A DNA stretch of 64,000 bases from Mycobacterium colombiense CECT 3035. GTDB taxonomy: Bacteria; Actinomycetota; Actinomycetes; Mycobacteriales; Mycobacteriaceae. Within the stretch, counting starts at the first letter, position 1; each line of letters begins with the position of its first letter. Shown here piece by piece: positions 1 through 8,891 of the stretch. The notes under the pieces were generated by a model. That model ran no database searches. It saw only the letters and a program-made list of their open reading frames with translations, and was not told the origin of the DNA. A program made the position numbers and the translations under genes. Location of the stretch: contig NZ_CP020821.1 of assembly GCF_002105755.1 (NCBI RefSeq), forward strand, positions 2,170,001-2,234,000, given 5' to 3'.

Positions 1-1
1 C

Positions 2-280
2 ATTGCACACGGTTATCTGACATTGTCGCTGGTACCCATTCTCGTGCAACAGATCTACCGGGTGACAGGATTGGCGATGCAGGTCAATTACGGCAGCGAC
101 AAACTGCGCTTCCCCGCACCGGTACCGGTCGACAGCTGGATCAGGGCGGGCGCGGAACTCGTCAGGGTGGACCGCAATGACAAGGGCGGCAGGGCCACGG
201 TCCGCGTCACCGTCGAAGTCGAGGGCAGCGACCGCCCGGCGTGCGTCGTCGACACGATCGCCGCGATGGTCGACGCCTGA
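2..280 (+). CDS. MaoC-like enoyl-CoA hydratase, C-terminal part (cut by window edge)
   Basis: Only the last 92 residues are present; the reading frame is open to base 2. The fragment begins IAHGYLTLSLVP, the typical hot-dog-fold segment that follows the active site in MaoC dehydratases, and continues to a basic/acidic beta-sheet tail ending VDTIAAMVDA. The catalytic Asp/His region would lie upstream of the window. The protein is a clear paralogue of the MaoC protein encoded at 60657-61115, which has IAHGFLTLSLIP at the same place. The role is presumably hydration of an enoyl-CoA; the substrate is unknown. The next gene converges on it from the other strand with only a 24-base gap. Confidence 0.8.
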   Translation: MAHGYLTLSLVPILVQQIYRVTGLAMQVNYGSDKLRFPAPVPVDSWIRAGAELVRVDRNDKGGRATVRVTVEVEGSDRPACVVDTIAAMVDA

Positions 281-304
281 TCTGACGCGCGCGGCCATTC
301 GCGC

Positions 305-2701
305 CTACGCGTTGAGCACGCGTTCTCCGATGACTCGTTGTTCACGCAGCGAAGCAATCTCCTGGGCAGACAGGCCCAGTGCCCCAAGCACTTCGGAGTT
401 GTGCTGCCCGAGGGTCGGCGCCGCGGTCCGGTGCTGGTGCGCGGGTCCCGGCGAGATCCGGAATGGCCACCCGGGAAATCGATGTCGCCCAGTGATCGAA
501 TGGTCCAAATCCTGATAGAAGCCCCGCGCATCGAGCTGCTCGACGTCATACATCTGATCGGCCGGCAGGAGTCGTTCGGCCGGCACACCCCGCCGGCCGA
601 ACGTGGCGACGACCTCCGCCGCGGTTCGCCCGCACGTCCAACTCGTCAGAACCTCGTCGAAGTCGTCGTGATTCTCCCGGCGCGCTGCTGCGTTGGCAAA
701 TCTCGGATCGCCGCACAAGTCCGAGCGGTCGATGGCGTCCAATACCGCAAGCCAGTCCGCGTCATCACGCACGGAGAGCGCGACCCACTCGTCGGCATTG
801 CTCGTCGTGTAGACGCCCTGGGCGTACCAACGGTGACGATTTCCCTCGCGGGGCCGCACCGATCCCGTCAACGAGTATTCGATGACGGGTTCGGCGGTCA
901 CGGCCGCGCCGACCTCGATTTGCGCGACCTCGATCAGCTGCCCCGCACCGGTGGATCGCCGATGTTCGAGCGCAGCCAGCAGCGCCACACACGCGTGTAC
1001 GCCGGCGATCGGGTCGGCCGGCCCCTGCAGGTTGCAGGGCGGGCCTTCCGCATAACCGGTCGCGGCCGACATGCCTGATACCTGTTCGATATTCAGCGCC
1101 CAGCCCACGTAGTCACGCCACGGACCCTCCAGCCCGAATCCCGGCATCCGCACCATGATCACGCCGGGATTGAGGCGCACGATGGAGTCGTAGTCCAGCC
1201 CGAATTGTTCGACCACGCGCGGCGAGAAGTTCTCCACCACCACATCGGCTTCGGCGGCCAGACGCAACGCCAGCTCGCGGCCAGTCGCGGAGGTGAGGTC
1301 GAGCGTGATGTCGCGCTTGTTGAGATTGGTTCCCTGCCATAGTGGGCCCCGCTCGTACCAGTCGTCGCCCTCACGCAACAGCGAGCCCGAGTAACGATGT
1401 CCATCGGGTCGCTGGATGGACTCGACCTTGACCACGTCGGCGCCGAACGCACCGAGGTAGCACGTCAGATACGCGCCCGCCCAGAAAGTGCTCAAGTCGA
1501 ACACCTTCAAACCCGCGAACGGCAGCGAGATGTCGGGGACGTCGCCCGACCAGCGGGGTTCGCCGCGCTCGCTCCACGTCGGCTTCACATCCGTCCGGAC
1601 GGTGGGAGCGGGCAACGGCGGCGGGACCGGAGTCTTCGAAAGCCGGAACGGCGCACCTGGTCGCGTGAATCGCCATGCATCACAGGCCGACTCGATGAAG
1701 AATCCTCGCTCGGCATACTGGGGACAGCCCAGAATGGTGTCCCCCTCGGTGATCGGTGCCGCGGGGATTCGCATGGCTTGACTCAATTCGACCAGGTCAG
1801 CAACGGACATCGAGTCAAGGAAGGGCTGGGCCTTGGCGAAGAACTCGTCGCGCTCAGGGCCGCCGAGCATGATGGCGAGCTGATGGTCACCGAACTCGGG
1901 CAGCCCGACCATTGCGCACACGTCCAGCCAGTGCTGGCCGGTCAGGCAGTTGATCCCGATCCAACCGTCGGCGGCGTGCACGATACCCAGCATCGGCGCC
2001 GCTTTGGAATTTGTTGGCAGGCCGAGACTTTTCAGGCGTGCGGCCATCAGCATGGGGTAAGGCAGCGTCGACAACAGCGACTCGAACATCGACACGTCTA
2101 CCTCGACCGGCCCGTTCGTTTCTGCCGCAGCGACGCGGAGTGCGGTGAGCGCACCAAGGGCGGCGTAGCCGCCGGCGATGTATTCCGGGATGCGCGCACC
2201 CGCCTGAACGGGCGCCCGGCCGGGCTCGCGCACATTGACCCAACCCGCCGCCGCCTGCAGGGTCAGCGACGTCGTCACCCGGTCGCGCAGCGGCCCCTCC
2301 TGACCGAAGCTCGAGATGCGTACCACGACAAGGTTCGGGTTGATGCGGTCAAGAGTGTCCGTGTCCAGCCCCCACTGCCGGCGCTCGGGTGCGCCTGCGG
2401 GCAGGTCCTCGACGAGCACATCTGCCCGGGCGATGAGGTCGTGGGCCACGGCGATGTCATCTTGGTGTGCGAAACCGAGTGTGACGCCGCGCTTTCCAGC
2501 GTTGAGGTATTCAAACAGTCCGCTTCGGTCCGGATCAGGATGTCCAGACGGGAACGGACCCCAGCGCCGGAGTGGGTCGCCTGAGGGAGTCTCGATTTTG
2601 CACACATCGGCGCCGAGATCGACGAGTAGCTTCGTGCAATAGGGGCCCGCGATCTCAGAGGCCAGCTCGACGACTCGCAAGCCCGTCAGCGGCCGGTTCA
2701 C
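305..2701 (-). CDS. Tandem two-domain CaiB/BaiF-type (class III) CoA-transferase
   Basis: The 798-residue protein contains two complete CoA-transferase family III units in a row. Unit 1 starts RPLTGLRVVELASEIAGPY and unit 2, near residue 430, starts FAGLKVFDLSTFWAGAYLT. Single-unit members are about 400 residues, so this is a fused pair. It should move CoA between an acyl-CoA donor and an acid, without ATP. The catalytic Asp of formyl-CoA transferase-type enzymes appears to be Glu in both halves (VDVSMFES, IEVAQIEV). A GTG start is chosen because GTGA overlaps the stop of the upstream aldehyde dehydrogenase by 4 bases, a sign of translational coupling. Aldehyde oxidation followed by CoA activation is the likely joint job. 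The frame stays open further upstream, but that part is inside the dehydrogenase gene. Confidence 0.9.
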   Translation of the reverse strand: MNRPLTGLRVVELASEIAGPYCTKLLVDLGADVCKIETPSGDPLRRWGPFPSGHPDPDRSGLFEYLNAGKRGVTLGFAHQDDIAVAHDLIARADVLVEDLPAGAPERRQWGLDTDTLDRINPNLVVVRISSFGQEGPLRDRVTTSLTLQAAAGWVNVREPGRAPVQAGARIPEYIAGGYAALGALTALRVAAAETNGPVEVDVSMFESLLSTLPYPMLMAARLKSLGLPTNSKAAPMLGIVHAADGWIGINCLTGQHWLDVCAMVGLPEFGDHQLAIMLGGPERDEFFAKAQPFLDSMSVADLVELSQAMRIPAAPITEGDTILGCPQYAERGFFIESACDAWRFTRPGAPFRLSKTPVPPPLPAPTVRTDVKPTWSERGEPRWSGDVPDISLPFAGLKVFDLSTFWAGAYLTCYLGAFGADVVKVESIQRPDGHRYSGSLLREGDDWYERGPLWQGTNLNKRDITLDLTSATGRELALRLAAEADVVVENFSPRVVEQFGLDYDSIVRLNPGVIMVRMPGFGLEGPWRDYVGWALNIEQVSGMSAATGYAEGPPCNLQGPADPIAGVHACVALLAALEHRRSTGAGQLIEVAQIEVGAAVTAEPVIEYSLTGSVRPREGNRHRWYAQGVYTTSNADEWVALSVRDDADWLAVLDAIDRSDLCGDPRFANAAARRENHDDFDEVLTSWTCGRTAAEVVATFGRRGVPAERLLPADQMYDVEQLDARGFYQDLDHSITGRHRFPGWPFRISPGPAHQHRTAAPTLGQHNSEVLGALGLSAQEIASLREQRVIGERVLNA

Positions 2702-4158
2702 GCGGGTATCCCGATGGCCTTGGGTTCCATGTAGGCCCGCAGCCCCATCACACCGCCCTCCCGACCGATTCCGCTCTGCTTGAAGCCGCCGAACGGCGCG
2801 TCTCCGGGAATCGTGCCGTTGATCGAAACCTGTCCGGTCCTGATCCGGCGGGCGACCGCCACCGCGCGGTCGATATCGGTCCCCCACACCGCACCACCGA
2901 GCCCGTAGGACGAATTGTTGGCGATGGCCACGGCGTCGTCGTCGTCGCGATACCGCAACACCGTCAGCACTGGGCCGAACACCTCCTCCTGCGCGATGTG
3001 CGAATCGGCGGATGAATCGGTGAGTATCGTTGGCTCGAAGTAAAATCCGCTGCTCAGATCCTTCGGGCGGGCGCCGCCGGCCACCACGAGTGCACCGTCG
3101 GCTTCGGCGCGTTTGACGAATCCCTCGACACGGTCGAGGTGCTCGCGGCTGATCAACGGCCCCATGGTGACCGCCGGATCGACCGGATCGCCGATCACGA
3201 CCGCGCGGGACAGCTCCGCAAGCCGGCCCACCACCTGGTCGTGGAGCGTAGCGGGAAGCAGCAACCTGCTGTTGAGAATGCAGGCCTGACCCGCGTGCAT
3301 CGTGCAGCCCTCGAACAGCAGCCGCTCCAACAAATCGTCGCTTATGTCGACGTCGGGCAGCAGGATGGTCGCCGACTTGCCTCCGCACTCCAGCAGCACG
3401 CGCTTCATGGTGGTGGCCGCGCCCGCCATGACATCGCGGCCGACGGCAGAGCTGCCGGTGAAGCTCACCATGTCGACCCGGGGATCCAGGGTCAGGGTTC
3501 TGCTGGCCTCGACACCGGTCGGTGTGACCACGTTGACGACGCCGGCCGGGATGTCCGTGTCCTCGTCGATGATCCGCGCGAGGGCGAGTCCCGCCAGCGG
3601 CGTCAGCGGAGAAGGCTTGAGTACGAGCGTATTTCCCGCCGCGAGCGCTGCGCCCAGCTTCATGACGTTGAGCGTGTGCGGAAAGTTCCACGGCGTCATC
3701 GCCGCCACCACACCGAGTGGTTCATAGCGCAACAGCGTCGTGCCCGCCGCGCCCCACGCATCCATCGGTGCCTCGGCCGGCTCCGTGGCGAGCTCGGCGG
3801 CATGACCAACCATGAAGGCGGGACCATCGACGTGAATCAGCCGCTCATTTGCTGAACAACCCCATTCGGCCTGCGCCAGGGCATAGATCTCCTCGCTCCT
3901 GGCCAGCAACGCATCGCTGAGCTGTTGCAGGCAGCGGGCCCGTTCCGCGGGCGCGGCCGCCGGCCACGGCCCCGTGTCGAACGCCGACCTGGCGGCTGCG
4001 ATCGCCTGCTGGACCTGAGCCACGCTCGCATCGGGCGCCGTTTCGATCACCGTCTCAGTGGCGGGGTTGATGACGTCGTAGCGCCCACTGTCCGGCGCGA
4101 TCCATTGGCCGTCGATGTAGTGCGCGTAGCTGTCAAGAAGGGAACGCGACCCAGCCAT
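2698..4158 (-). CDS. NAD(P)-dependent aldehyde dehydrogenase
   Basis: The protein is 486 residues, the usual length for the ALDH superfamily. It shows the PWNFP cofactor-site motif (157-160), the general-base Glu257 in LLECGGKS, the FTGS cofactor loop (near 233-236), and catalytic Cys293 in HAGQACILNSR. The C-terminal APFGGFKQSGIGRE motif is also intact, so it should be active, oxidising an aldehyde to a carboxylic acid. Its stop overlaps the GTG of the CoA-transferase, and it is divergent from the P450-led operon with a 234-base promoter region between them. This suggests co-regulation and that it oxidises an aldehyde formed during the same catabolism. Confidence 0.93.
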   Translation of the reverse strand: MAGSRSLLDSYAHYIDGQWIAPDSGRYDVINPATETVIETAPDASVAQVQQAIAAARSAFDTGPWPAAAPAERARCLQQLSDALLARSEEIYALAQAEWGCSANERLIHVDGPAFMVGHAAELATEPAEAPMDAWGAAGTTLLRYEPLGVVAAMTPWNFPHTLNVMKLGAALAAGNTLVLKPSPLTPLAGLALARIIDEDTDIPAGVVNVVTPTGVEASRTLTLDPRVDMVSFTGSSAVGRDVMAGAATTMKRVLLECGGKSATILLPDVDISDDLLERLLFEGCTMHAGQACILNSRLLLPATLHDQVVGRLAELSRAVVIGDPVDPAVTMGPLISREHLDRVEGFVKRAEADGALVVAGGARPKDLSSGFYFEPTILTDSSADSHIAQEEVFGPVLTVLRYRDDDDAVAIANNSSYGLGGAVWGTDIDRAVAVARRIRTGQVSINGTIPGDAPFGGFKQSGIGREGGVMGLRAYMEPKAIGIPA

Positions 4159-4334
4159 CCTGTTTGCCTTCCTGACCGCTGATCGTCGAGCGGCGCATTC
4201 GACGCCTCGGAAGAACTTACATACTCAACCCGTGTGTACACGCTCGGCCGCAACGCCGTCAACGGCTAACACGCTTAATTTTCCGCTAGATATGCCCTGA
4301 TTGACAGATGATCGGGCTTTACTGTAGACAGCTT

Positions 4335-4350
4335 GAGAACGGACATTCTT
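4335..4350. promoter_or_regulatory. Operator-like inverted repeat GAGAAC-N4-ATTCTT in divergent promoter
   Basis: GAGAAC GGAC ATTCTT is a 6-4-6 inverted repeat with one mismatch. It lies between a plausible -35 (TTGAGA, 4333-4338) and -10 (AATATG, 4355-4360) element, 43 bases before the P450 start. A repressor bound here would block polymerase. The same arrangement recurs at 14975, 20901 and 21115, so it is probably a shared operator. The binding protein is not identifiable from sequence; the TetR at 10527 is the nearest candidate. The rest of the 4159-4392 gap shows no gene. Confidence 0.6.
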
Positions 4351-4392
4351 AGGCAATATGTCTGACGAGCTCAGCGTCAAGGAAGGCATGCT

Positions 4393-5586
4393 GTGCCCAC
4401 TACCACTGTTCCCTTGCACTCACCGGACTTTTACGCCGGCGACCCCTACCCGATCTACCGAGAACTCCGCAACACGACACCCGTCGTGTGGAATGACGTC
4501 ACGAACTTCTGGGCCTTATTGAAGTACGAGGATGTCCGCTACGTCTCGGGCCACCCGCTGGCCTTCTCGTCGACGAAGGGCATCACCATCCCGGATCCCA
4601 CCCAGCCTGAACCCGTTCAGGAGGGGAACCTGATTTTCACCGATCCCCCCCGTCACCGGCAGCTTCGCAAGCTCATCAACTCCGGCTTCACCCGACGCCA
4701 GGTGCAGTTGCTCGAGCCCAAAGTGCGCCAGATCGTGAAGGGCATCGTCGACGGTGTCGACCCGTCGCGGGAGTACGAATTCGCCGAGGAGATCGCCGCA
4801 CCTCTTCCCACCCGGATGATCGCGGAGATGCTCGGCGCCCCGCCCGAAGACTGGGAGCAGTTCCGAGCGTGGTCGGACGCGGCGGTCGGCACCGCCGACC
4901 CCGACATCGAACTGGACTCGATCGTCGCGCTCGGTGAGCTCTACGAGTACTTCACCAAGCTCATCGCCGCGCGGCGGTCGGGCGAGGTCAGCGGGCAGGA
5001 CGATCTGCTGAGCATCCTGGCCGCGGCCGAGGTGGATGGCGAGCGGCTATCCGATGCGGATCTGCTCAACTTCTCCTTCTTGCTACTGGTCGCCGGCAAC
5101 GAAACCACCCGCAACCTCATCGCATTGGGCACGTTGGCCCTGATCGACCACCCCGACCAGTTCGCGCTGCTGCGATCGAACCCGTCCCTGCTACCGAGTG
5201 CGGTCGAGGAGATGCTCAGATACACCAGCCCGGTTACCCACATGGCCCGCCGCGCCACCGAGAACATCGAGATCCGCGGCCAGCAGATCAAGGCCGGCGA
5301 CACCGTGGTCATGCTGTACGGCGCCGCCAATCGCGACGAGGAGATCTTCGGGTCCACCAGCGAAGAGTTCGACATCACCCGTAATCCGAACCCGCACATA
5401 GCATTCGGGGCAGGCGAACACGCTTGTCTGGGTGCGCAGCTCGCCCGCCTGGAAGCCAGAGTGATGTTCGAGGTGCTCCTGGGCGCCTACCCCACGATCG
5501 AGCTCACCGGCGACGTGTCCCGACTTCGCGCCACCATGGTGCCCGGGGTGAAGCGGATGCCAATCCGATTGGGGACGGGTACCTGA
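4393..5586 (+). CDS. Cytochrome P450, first gene of igr-like operon
   Basis: The 397-residue bacterial P450 has the I-helix oxygen-activation motif AGNETT (234-239), the ExxR pair in EEMLR (Glu273/Arg276), and the haem loop FGAGEHACLG with Cys345 as the thiolate ligand. No membrane anchor is present, so it is soluble and needs ferredoxin and a reductase. None is seen nearby. The GTG start is preceded by AAGGAAGG with 6-base spacing. Its TGA shares one base with the ATG of the following acyl-CoA dehydrogenase. In the M. tuberculosis igr operon the equivalent position is held by cyp125, which oxidises the sterol side-chain terminus. A similar first oxidation is inferred here, but the subfamily cannot be assigned. 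Confidence 0.93.
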   Translation: MPTTTVPLHSPDFYAGDPYPIYRELRNTTPVVWNDVTNFWALLKYEDVRYVSGHPLAFSSTKGITIPDPTQPEPVQEGNLIFTDPPRHRQLRKLINSGFTRRQVQLLEPKVRQIVKGIVDGVDPSREYEFAEEIAAPLPTRMIAEMLGAPPEDWEQFRAWSDAAVGTADPDIELDSIVALGELYEYFTKLIAARRSGEVSGQDDLLSILAAAEVDGERLSDADLLNFSFLLLVAGNETTRNLIALGTLALIDHPDQFALLRSNPSLLPSAVEEMLRYTSPVTHMARRATENIEIRGQQIKAGDTVVMLYGAANRDEEIFGSTSEEFDITRNPNPHIAFGAGEHACLGAQLARLEARVMFEVLLGAYPTIELTGDVSRLRATMVPGVKRMPIRLGTGT

Positions 5587-6782
5587 TGGACTTCGACTAC
5601 ACACCCGAGCAGGAACAGCTCCGAAAGGACTACCGCACCCGCCTCGAGGCGGTGATGACCCCGGAGCGCCGCGCTGCCGTGGCCAACCTCACCGAGGGCG
5701 GCGCTGCGATGACCGAGTGCAGGCGCGCGCTCGGCGAAGCCGGGCTGCTCGGCGTCGCCTGGCCGGTTGAATACGGTGGTGGCGGCCTGACCGCCCTGGA
5801 GCAGTACATCTTCTCGGAGGAAGCGCGCAGGGTCAACGCACCGTTGCCGTTTGTCACCCTGAACACCGTCGGGCCCACCCTCATTCAATACGGAACCGAC
5901 GAACAGAAGGCCAAGTTCCTCCCGGCGATACTCAAAGGCACGGTCGATTTCGCGATCGGCTACTCGGAGCCCGGCGCCGGCAGCGACCTCGCGTCGCTGC
6001 GTACCACCGCGGTACGCGATGGCGACGAATTCGTCATCAACGGTTCCAAGATGTTCACCAGCGGCGCGGAGTTCGCCGACTATATCTGGCTGGCGGCGCG
6101 GACCGATCCAACCGTCAAGAAACACAAGGGGATCACCCTGTTCATCGTCCCGACGGACTCACCCGGTTTCTCTTGGAAGCCGCTGCATACCATGCCGGGG
6201 GTTTCCACGTACTACACGTTCTACGACGACGTCCGGGTACCCGAGAGCGCCATCGTGCTCGGCGAAAACCAGGGCTGGACACTCGTGACGAACCAGCTCA
6301 ACCTCGAACGCGCCGCACTCGGCAATCTCGGCGCCCTGGAGCCGCTGTTCGCCAAGACGCTCAAATGGGCATCGACGACACCGCTCGACGACGGCATGGT
6401 CATCGATCAGCCCTGGGTGCAGCAGGCCCTGGCCCGAGTCGAGGCGCAAGTCGCGGCCTACCGGCTGCTGAACCTGCGCGTCAACGCCACCATGAGCTCT
6501 GGCGCCCTCGGGATGGGCGAGGCCTCTGCGGCAAAGGTATTCGGCACCGAGCTCACCCAGCAGGTCGCTCGCGAACTGCTGGAAGTGGTGGGACAGGCGG
6601 GTGTGCGCAAGGACTCAGCGGCCCCGCTCAAAGGAGAGCTGGAGAGCGCATACCGCCTGGCGGTCATCAACACGTTCGGCGGCGGAGCCAACGAGCTTCA
6701 ACGCGACATCATCGCCATGGCCGGTCTCGGGATGCCGCGCGCTCCCCGGGACATGCGGGCCGCATCGGAGAAAGGAGCCTGA
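5586..6782 (+). CDS. Acyl-CoA dehydrogenase (FadE family), subunit 1
   Basis: The 398-residue protein starts MDFDYTPEQEQLRKDYRTRL. It shows the acyl-CoA dehydrogenase flavin segment GYSEPGAGSDLASL and the C-terminal FGGGANELQRDIIA motif, which in this family contacts FAD and closes the subunit. Length and features resemble the longer partner of the alpha2beta2 dehydrogenases, such as ChsE1-ChsE2, that act on steroid-CoA substrates. A second, shorter FadE lies at 7773. The two are probably one heterotetramer; this is inferred from context. The start overlaps the P450 stop by one base. It would introduce the C=C bond that the MaoC proteins later hydrate. Confidence 0.92.
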   Translation: MDFDYTPEQEQLRKDYRTRLEAVMTPERRAAVANLTEGGAAMTECRRALGEAGLLGVAWPVEYGGGGLTALEQYIFSEEARRVNAPLPFVTLNTVGPTLIQYGTDEQKAKFLPAILKGTVDFAIGYSEPGAGSDLASLRTTAVRDGDEFVINGSKMFTSGAEFADYIWLAARTDPTVKKHKGITLFIVPTDSPGFSWKPLHTMPGVSTYYTFYDDVRVPESAIVLGENQGWTLVTNQLNLERAALGNLGALEPLFAKTLKWASTTPLDDGMVIDQPWVQQALARVEAQVAAYRLLNLRVNATMSSGALGMGEASAAKVFGTELTQQVARELLEVVGQAGVRKDSAAPLKGELESAYRLAVINTFGGGANELQRDIIAMAGLGMPRAPRDMRAASEKGA

Positions 6783-6787
6783 GACCG

Positions 6788-7339
6788 ATGACGGAGACAA
6801 CGAAGGACGACCTGCGCGAGCGCCTCGACGCGCTCATCGGGACGCCCACCGACGGAGTCGGCAGACCCTCCCGCGCGCCTGATCCGGTGAATGCGGCGAT
6901 GATCCGGCACTGGGCGTACGCGTTGGACGACATGAATCCCGCCTACCTCGATGCCGAGTTCGCGGAGAACTCCCGCTACGGTGCCCTGGTTTCCCCGCCG
7001 GTGATGCTCCAGAGCTGGACGATGCCTCCGCCCAAGCTCGCCGGCATCCATGAACGCGGTGGCGTGCCGATCGAAATCAAGAAGAACCCGCTGCAATTCC
7101 TGTCCGACGCGGGCTACACGGGCATCATCGCGACGAACTCGGAGTTCGAGATCGAACGTTATCCGCGCGTCGGCGACGAGATCACCGGTGAGACGGTTTT
7201 CGACTCGATCTCCGACGAAAAGACGACGGCGATGGGCAAAGGATTCTTCGTCACGTGGGTGACCACCTACCGCGATCAGAACGGGGACGTCATCGGCCGC
7301 CAATGGTTCCGCACGCTGCGATTCAAGACGGGAAGCTGA
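6788..7339 (+). CDS. MaoC-like N-terminal (FAS1-type) domain protein, ChsH2-N-like
   Basis: The 183-residue protein has the FAS1/MaoC N-terminal domain look: IRHWAYALDDMNPAYLD near residues 38-54, a SPPVMLQSW segment, and a second beta-sheet half ending EFEIERYPRVGDEITGETV. In active hydratases the motif is D-x-N-P-x-H; here the last position is Tyr, so the catalytic His seems absent and this may be the partner subunit of the MaoC at 8888. In M. tuberculosis this domain and the DUF35 domain are fused in ChsH2. Here they are separate genes whose stop and start share one base (7339). Confidence 0.85.
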   Translation: MTETTKDDLRERLDALIGTPTDGVGRPSRAPDPVNAAMIRHWAYALDDMNPAYLDAEFAENSRYGALVSPPVMLQSWTMPPPKLAGIHERGGVPIEIKKNPLQFLSDAGYTGIIATNSEFEIERYPRVGDEITGETVFDSISDEKTTAMGKGFFVTWVTTYRDQNGDVIGRQWFRTLRFKTGS

Positions 7340-7752
7340 TGGCCACCCGACTTGCCCCGTCGATCAGTCCGGACACCGAATTCTTCTGGTCGGGCCTCAA
7401 GGACGGCAAGCTTCTGATCCAGCGATGCGCCGACTGCAACACGTTGCGGGTGCCACCCCGTCCGATGTGCGGCAATTGCCAGTCGCTCAACTGGGATTCC
7501 ATCGAATCCACCGGCCGGGGAACGGTTTACAGCTTCGTGATGCCGCAGTACCCGCCGCTGCCCTTCCTCCAATACCCCTACGTGGTGGCCCTGATCGAGC
7601 TCGAGGAGGGTGTGCGCATCGTGTCGAACATGTGCGACATCGAGCCCGCCGCCATCGAGGTCGGGCTGCCCGTCGAGGTCTTCTACGAGAAGTTCCAAGC
7701 CATCCCGAGCGGCGACGAGCTGGTGCTGCACCAGTTCCGGCCCGCACGCTGA
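7339..7752 (+). CDS. DUF35 zinc-ribbon/OB-fold protein (ChsH2 C-domain-like)
   Basis: The 137-residue protein has an N-terminal rubredoxin-type zinc ribbon with two Cys pairs, RCADCN and MCGNCQ, about residues 34-55. An OB-fold follows, running from GTVYSFVMPQYPPLPF to the C-terminus. In steroid degradation the DUF35 domain of ChsH2 binds the thiolase-fold aldolase Ltp2 and is needed for its activity. An Ltp2-like gene lies two genes downstream, so the same complex is inferred here. TGATG couples translation to the preceding MaoC-like domain, and GGAAGC just upstream serves as ribosome binding site. The fission of a normally fused gene is the noteworthy point. Confidence 0.9.
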   Translation: MATRLAPSISPDTEFFWSGLKDGKLLIQRCADCNTLRVPPRPMCGNCQSLNWDSIESTGRGTVYSFVMPQYPPLPFLQYPYVVALIELEEGVRIVSNMCDIEPAAIEVGLPVEVFYEKFQAIPSGDELVLHQFRPAR

Positions 7753-7772
7753 ACACGAGGCACCAGGCGAAC

Positions 7773-8891
7773 ATGGACTTTTCCTTCACCGAAGAACAAG
7801 AAACCGTCGGCAAGGTAGCCCGGCAGCTCTTCGAGCACCGCGCCACGCCCGAACACCTGACCGACCTGGAATCAGGCGAGCACCGCTACGACCGTGCGCT
7901 GTGGCGTGAGCTGGCGTCCTCGGACTTGCTGGGCATCGCGCTGCCCGAAGCTGTCGGCGGCAGCGGTGGCAGCTTTCTCGACCTCGGCGTGCTACTCGCC
8001 GAAGTCGGCTGGAGCGTCGCGCCGGTCCCGGTCTACGCGACCCTCGTACTAGGCGCGGATACGATTGCGCGGCACGGTGACTCGAGTATTCAGCAGCGCT
8101 ACCTTCCGAGGGTGGTGGACGGCGACGCGATCCTGACCGCCGCACTCGCCGAACCCGGAAATTCCGATCCGGCCGCGCCGCGCACCATCGCACGTGCTGA
8201 TGGCGACGCCTGGAACTTGACCGGCGCGAAGGAACTCGTGCCCGCGGCGCAGCTCGCCGAAGCCATCGTGGTGTCGGCACAGGCGGATGACGGCCCGGGC
8301 CTCTACGTCGTCGATACGGCAAGCGGAGACAACAATGGCGTCGTCGTCTCGTCGGTAAGCACCACCAACGGCGAACCCTATGCCGACGTCGAATTCGCCG
8401 GCGCTATCGGCCACCGCCTCACCGGAACCGGCGGGCCGGACGCCGTCAGCTCGCTGTACACCCGCGCGCTGCTCGGACTGTGCGCCATGCAGGTCGGCGT
8501 GACCGAGCGGGCGTTGAAGATCGCCGCCACCTATACCAGTCAACGCGAGCAGTTCGGCAGACCGGTCGGCTCATTTCAGGCTGTGCAGCAGCGGCTGGCC
8601 GATGCGTTCATCGACGTCGAGGCGATACGGTGGACCACCTGGCACGCGGCCTGGCTGATCGCGGAAGCCCGGCCCGCGGCCCGCGAGGCCGCCATCGCCA
8701 AATTCTGGGCCGCCGAGGCCGGAGCGCGGGTCGTCGCGTCGGCCCAACAGGTCCACGGCGGTATGGGCATCGACGTCACCTATCCGCTTCACCGCTATTT
8801 CCTGTGGGCCAAGCAGATTGAGCTGTCGCTGGGATCGGCCCCTCAACAACTCGCCCGGCTCGGCGCAGCATACTCGGAAGGAAACAAATGA
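7773..8891 (+). CDS. Acyl-CoA dehydrogenase (FadE family), subunit 2
   Basis: The 372-residue FadE begins MDFSFTEEQETVGKVARQL. The C-terminal half carries TSQREQFGRPVGSFQAVQ, which holds the FAD-binding Arg/Gln region, and QVHGGMGIDVTYPLHRYF, the usual family signature. The middle flavin loop is weaker (ALAEPGNSDP), as seen in the shorter subunits of heterotetrameric FadE enzymes. It is the likely partner of the 5586 product. The gene begins 20 bases after the DUF35 gene, and its stop overlaps the next start by 4 bases (ATGA). The order FadE, ChsH2 parts, FadE differs from M. tuberculosis, where the two FadE genes are adjacent. Confidence 0.92.
   Translation: MDFSFTEEQETVGKVARQLFEHRATPEHLTDLESGEHRYDRALWRELASSDLLGIALPEAVGGSGGSFLDLGVLLAEVGWSVAPVPVYATLVLGADTIARHGDSSIQQRYLPRVVDGDAILTAALAEPGNSDPAAPRTIARADGDAWNLTGAKELVPAAQLAEAIVVSAQADDGPGLYVVDTASGDNNGVVVSSVSTTNGEPYADVEFAGAIGHRLTGTGGPDAVSSLYTRALLGLCAMQVGVTERALKIAATYTSQREQFGRPVGSFQAVQQRLADAFIDVEAIRWTTWHAAWLIAEARPAAREAAIAKFWAAEAGARVVASAQQVHGGMGIDVTYPLHRYFLWAKQIELSLGSAPQQLARLGAAYSEGNK

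Noticed and set aside
2702..3691. Minus-strand open frame continuing upstream of the tandem CoA-transferase
   Set aside because: It lies inside the aldehyde dehydrogenase gene in another frame and has an Arg/Gly-rich, unnatural composition; the GTG at 2701 with a 4-base overlap is the better start.
7425..7740. Plus-strand frame extending the second FadE upstream across the DUF35 gene
   Set aside because: The FadE family start MDFSFTEEQ is at 7773; upstream residues are a shadow of the DUF35 gene.
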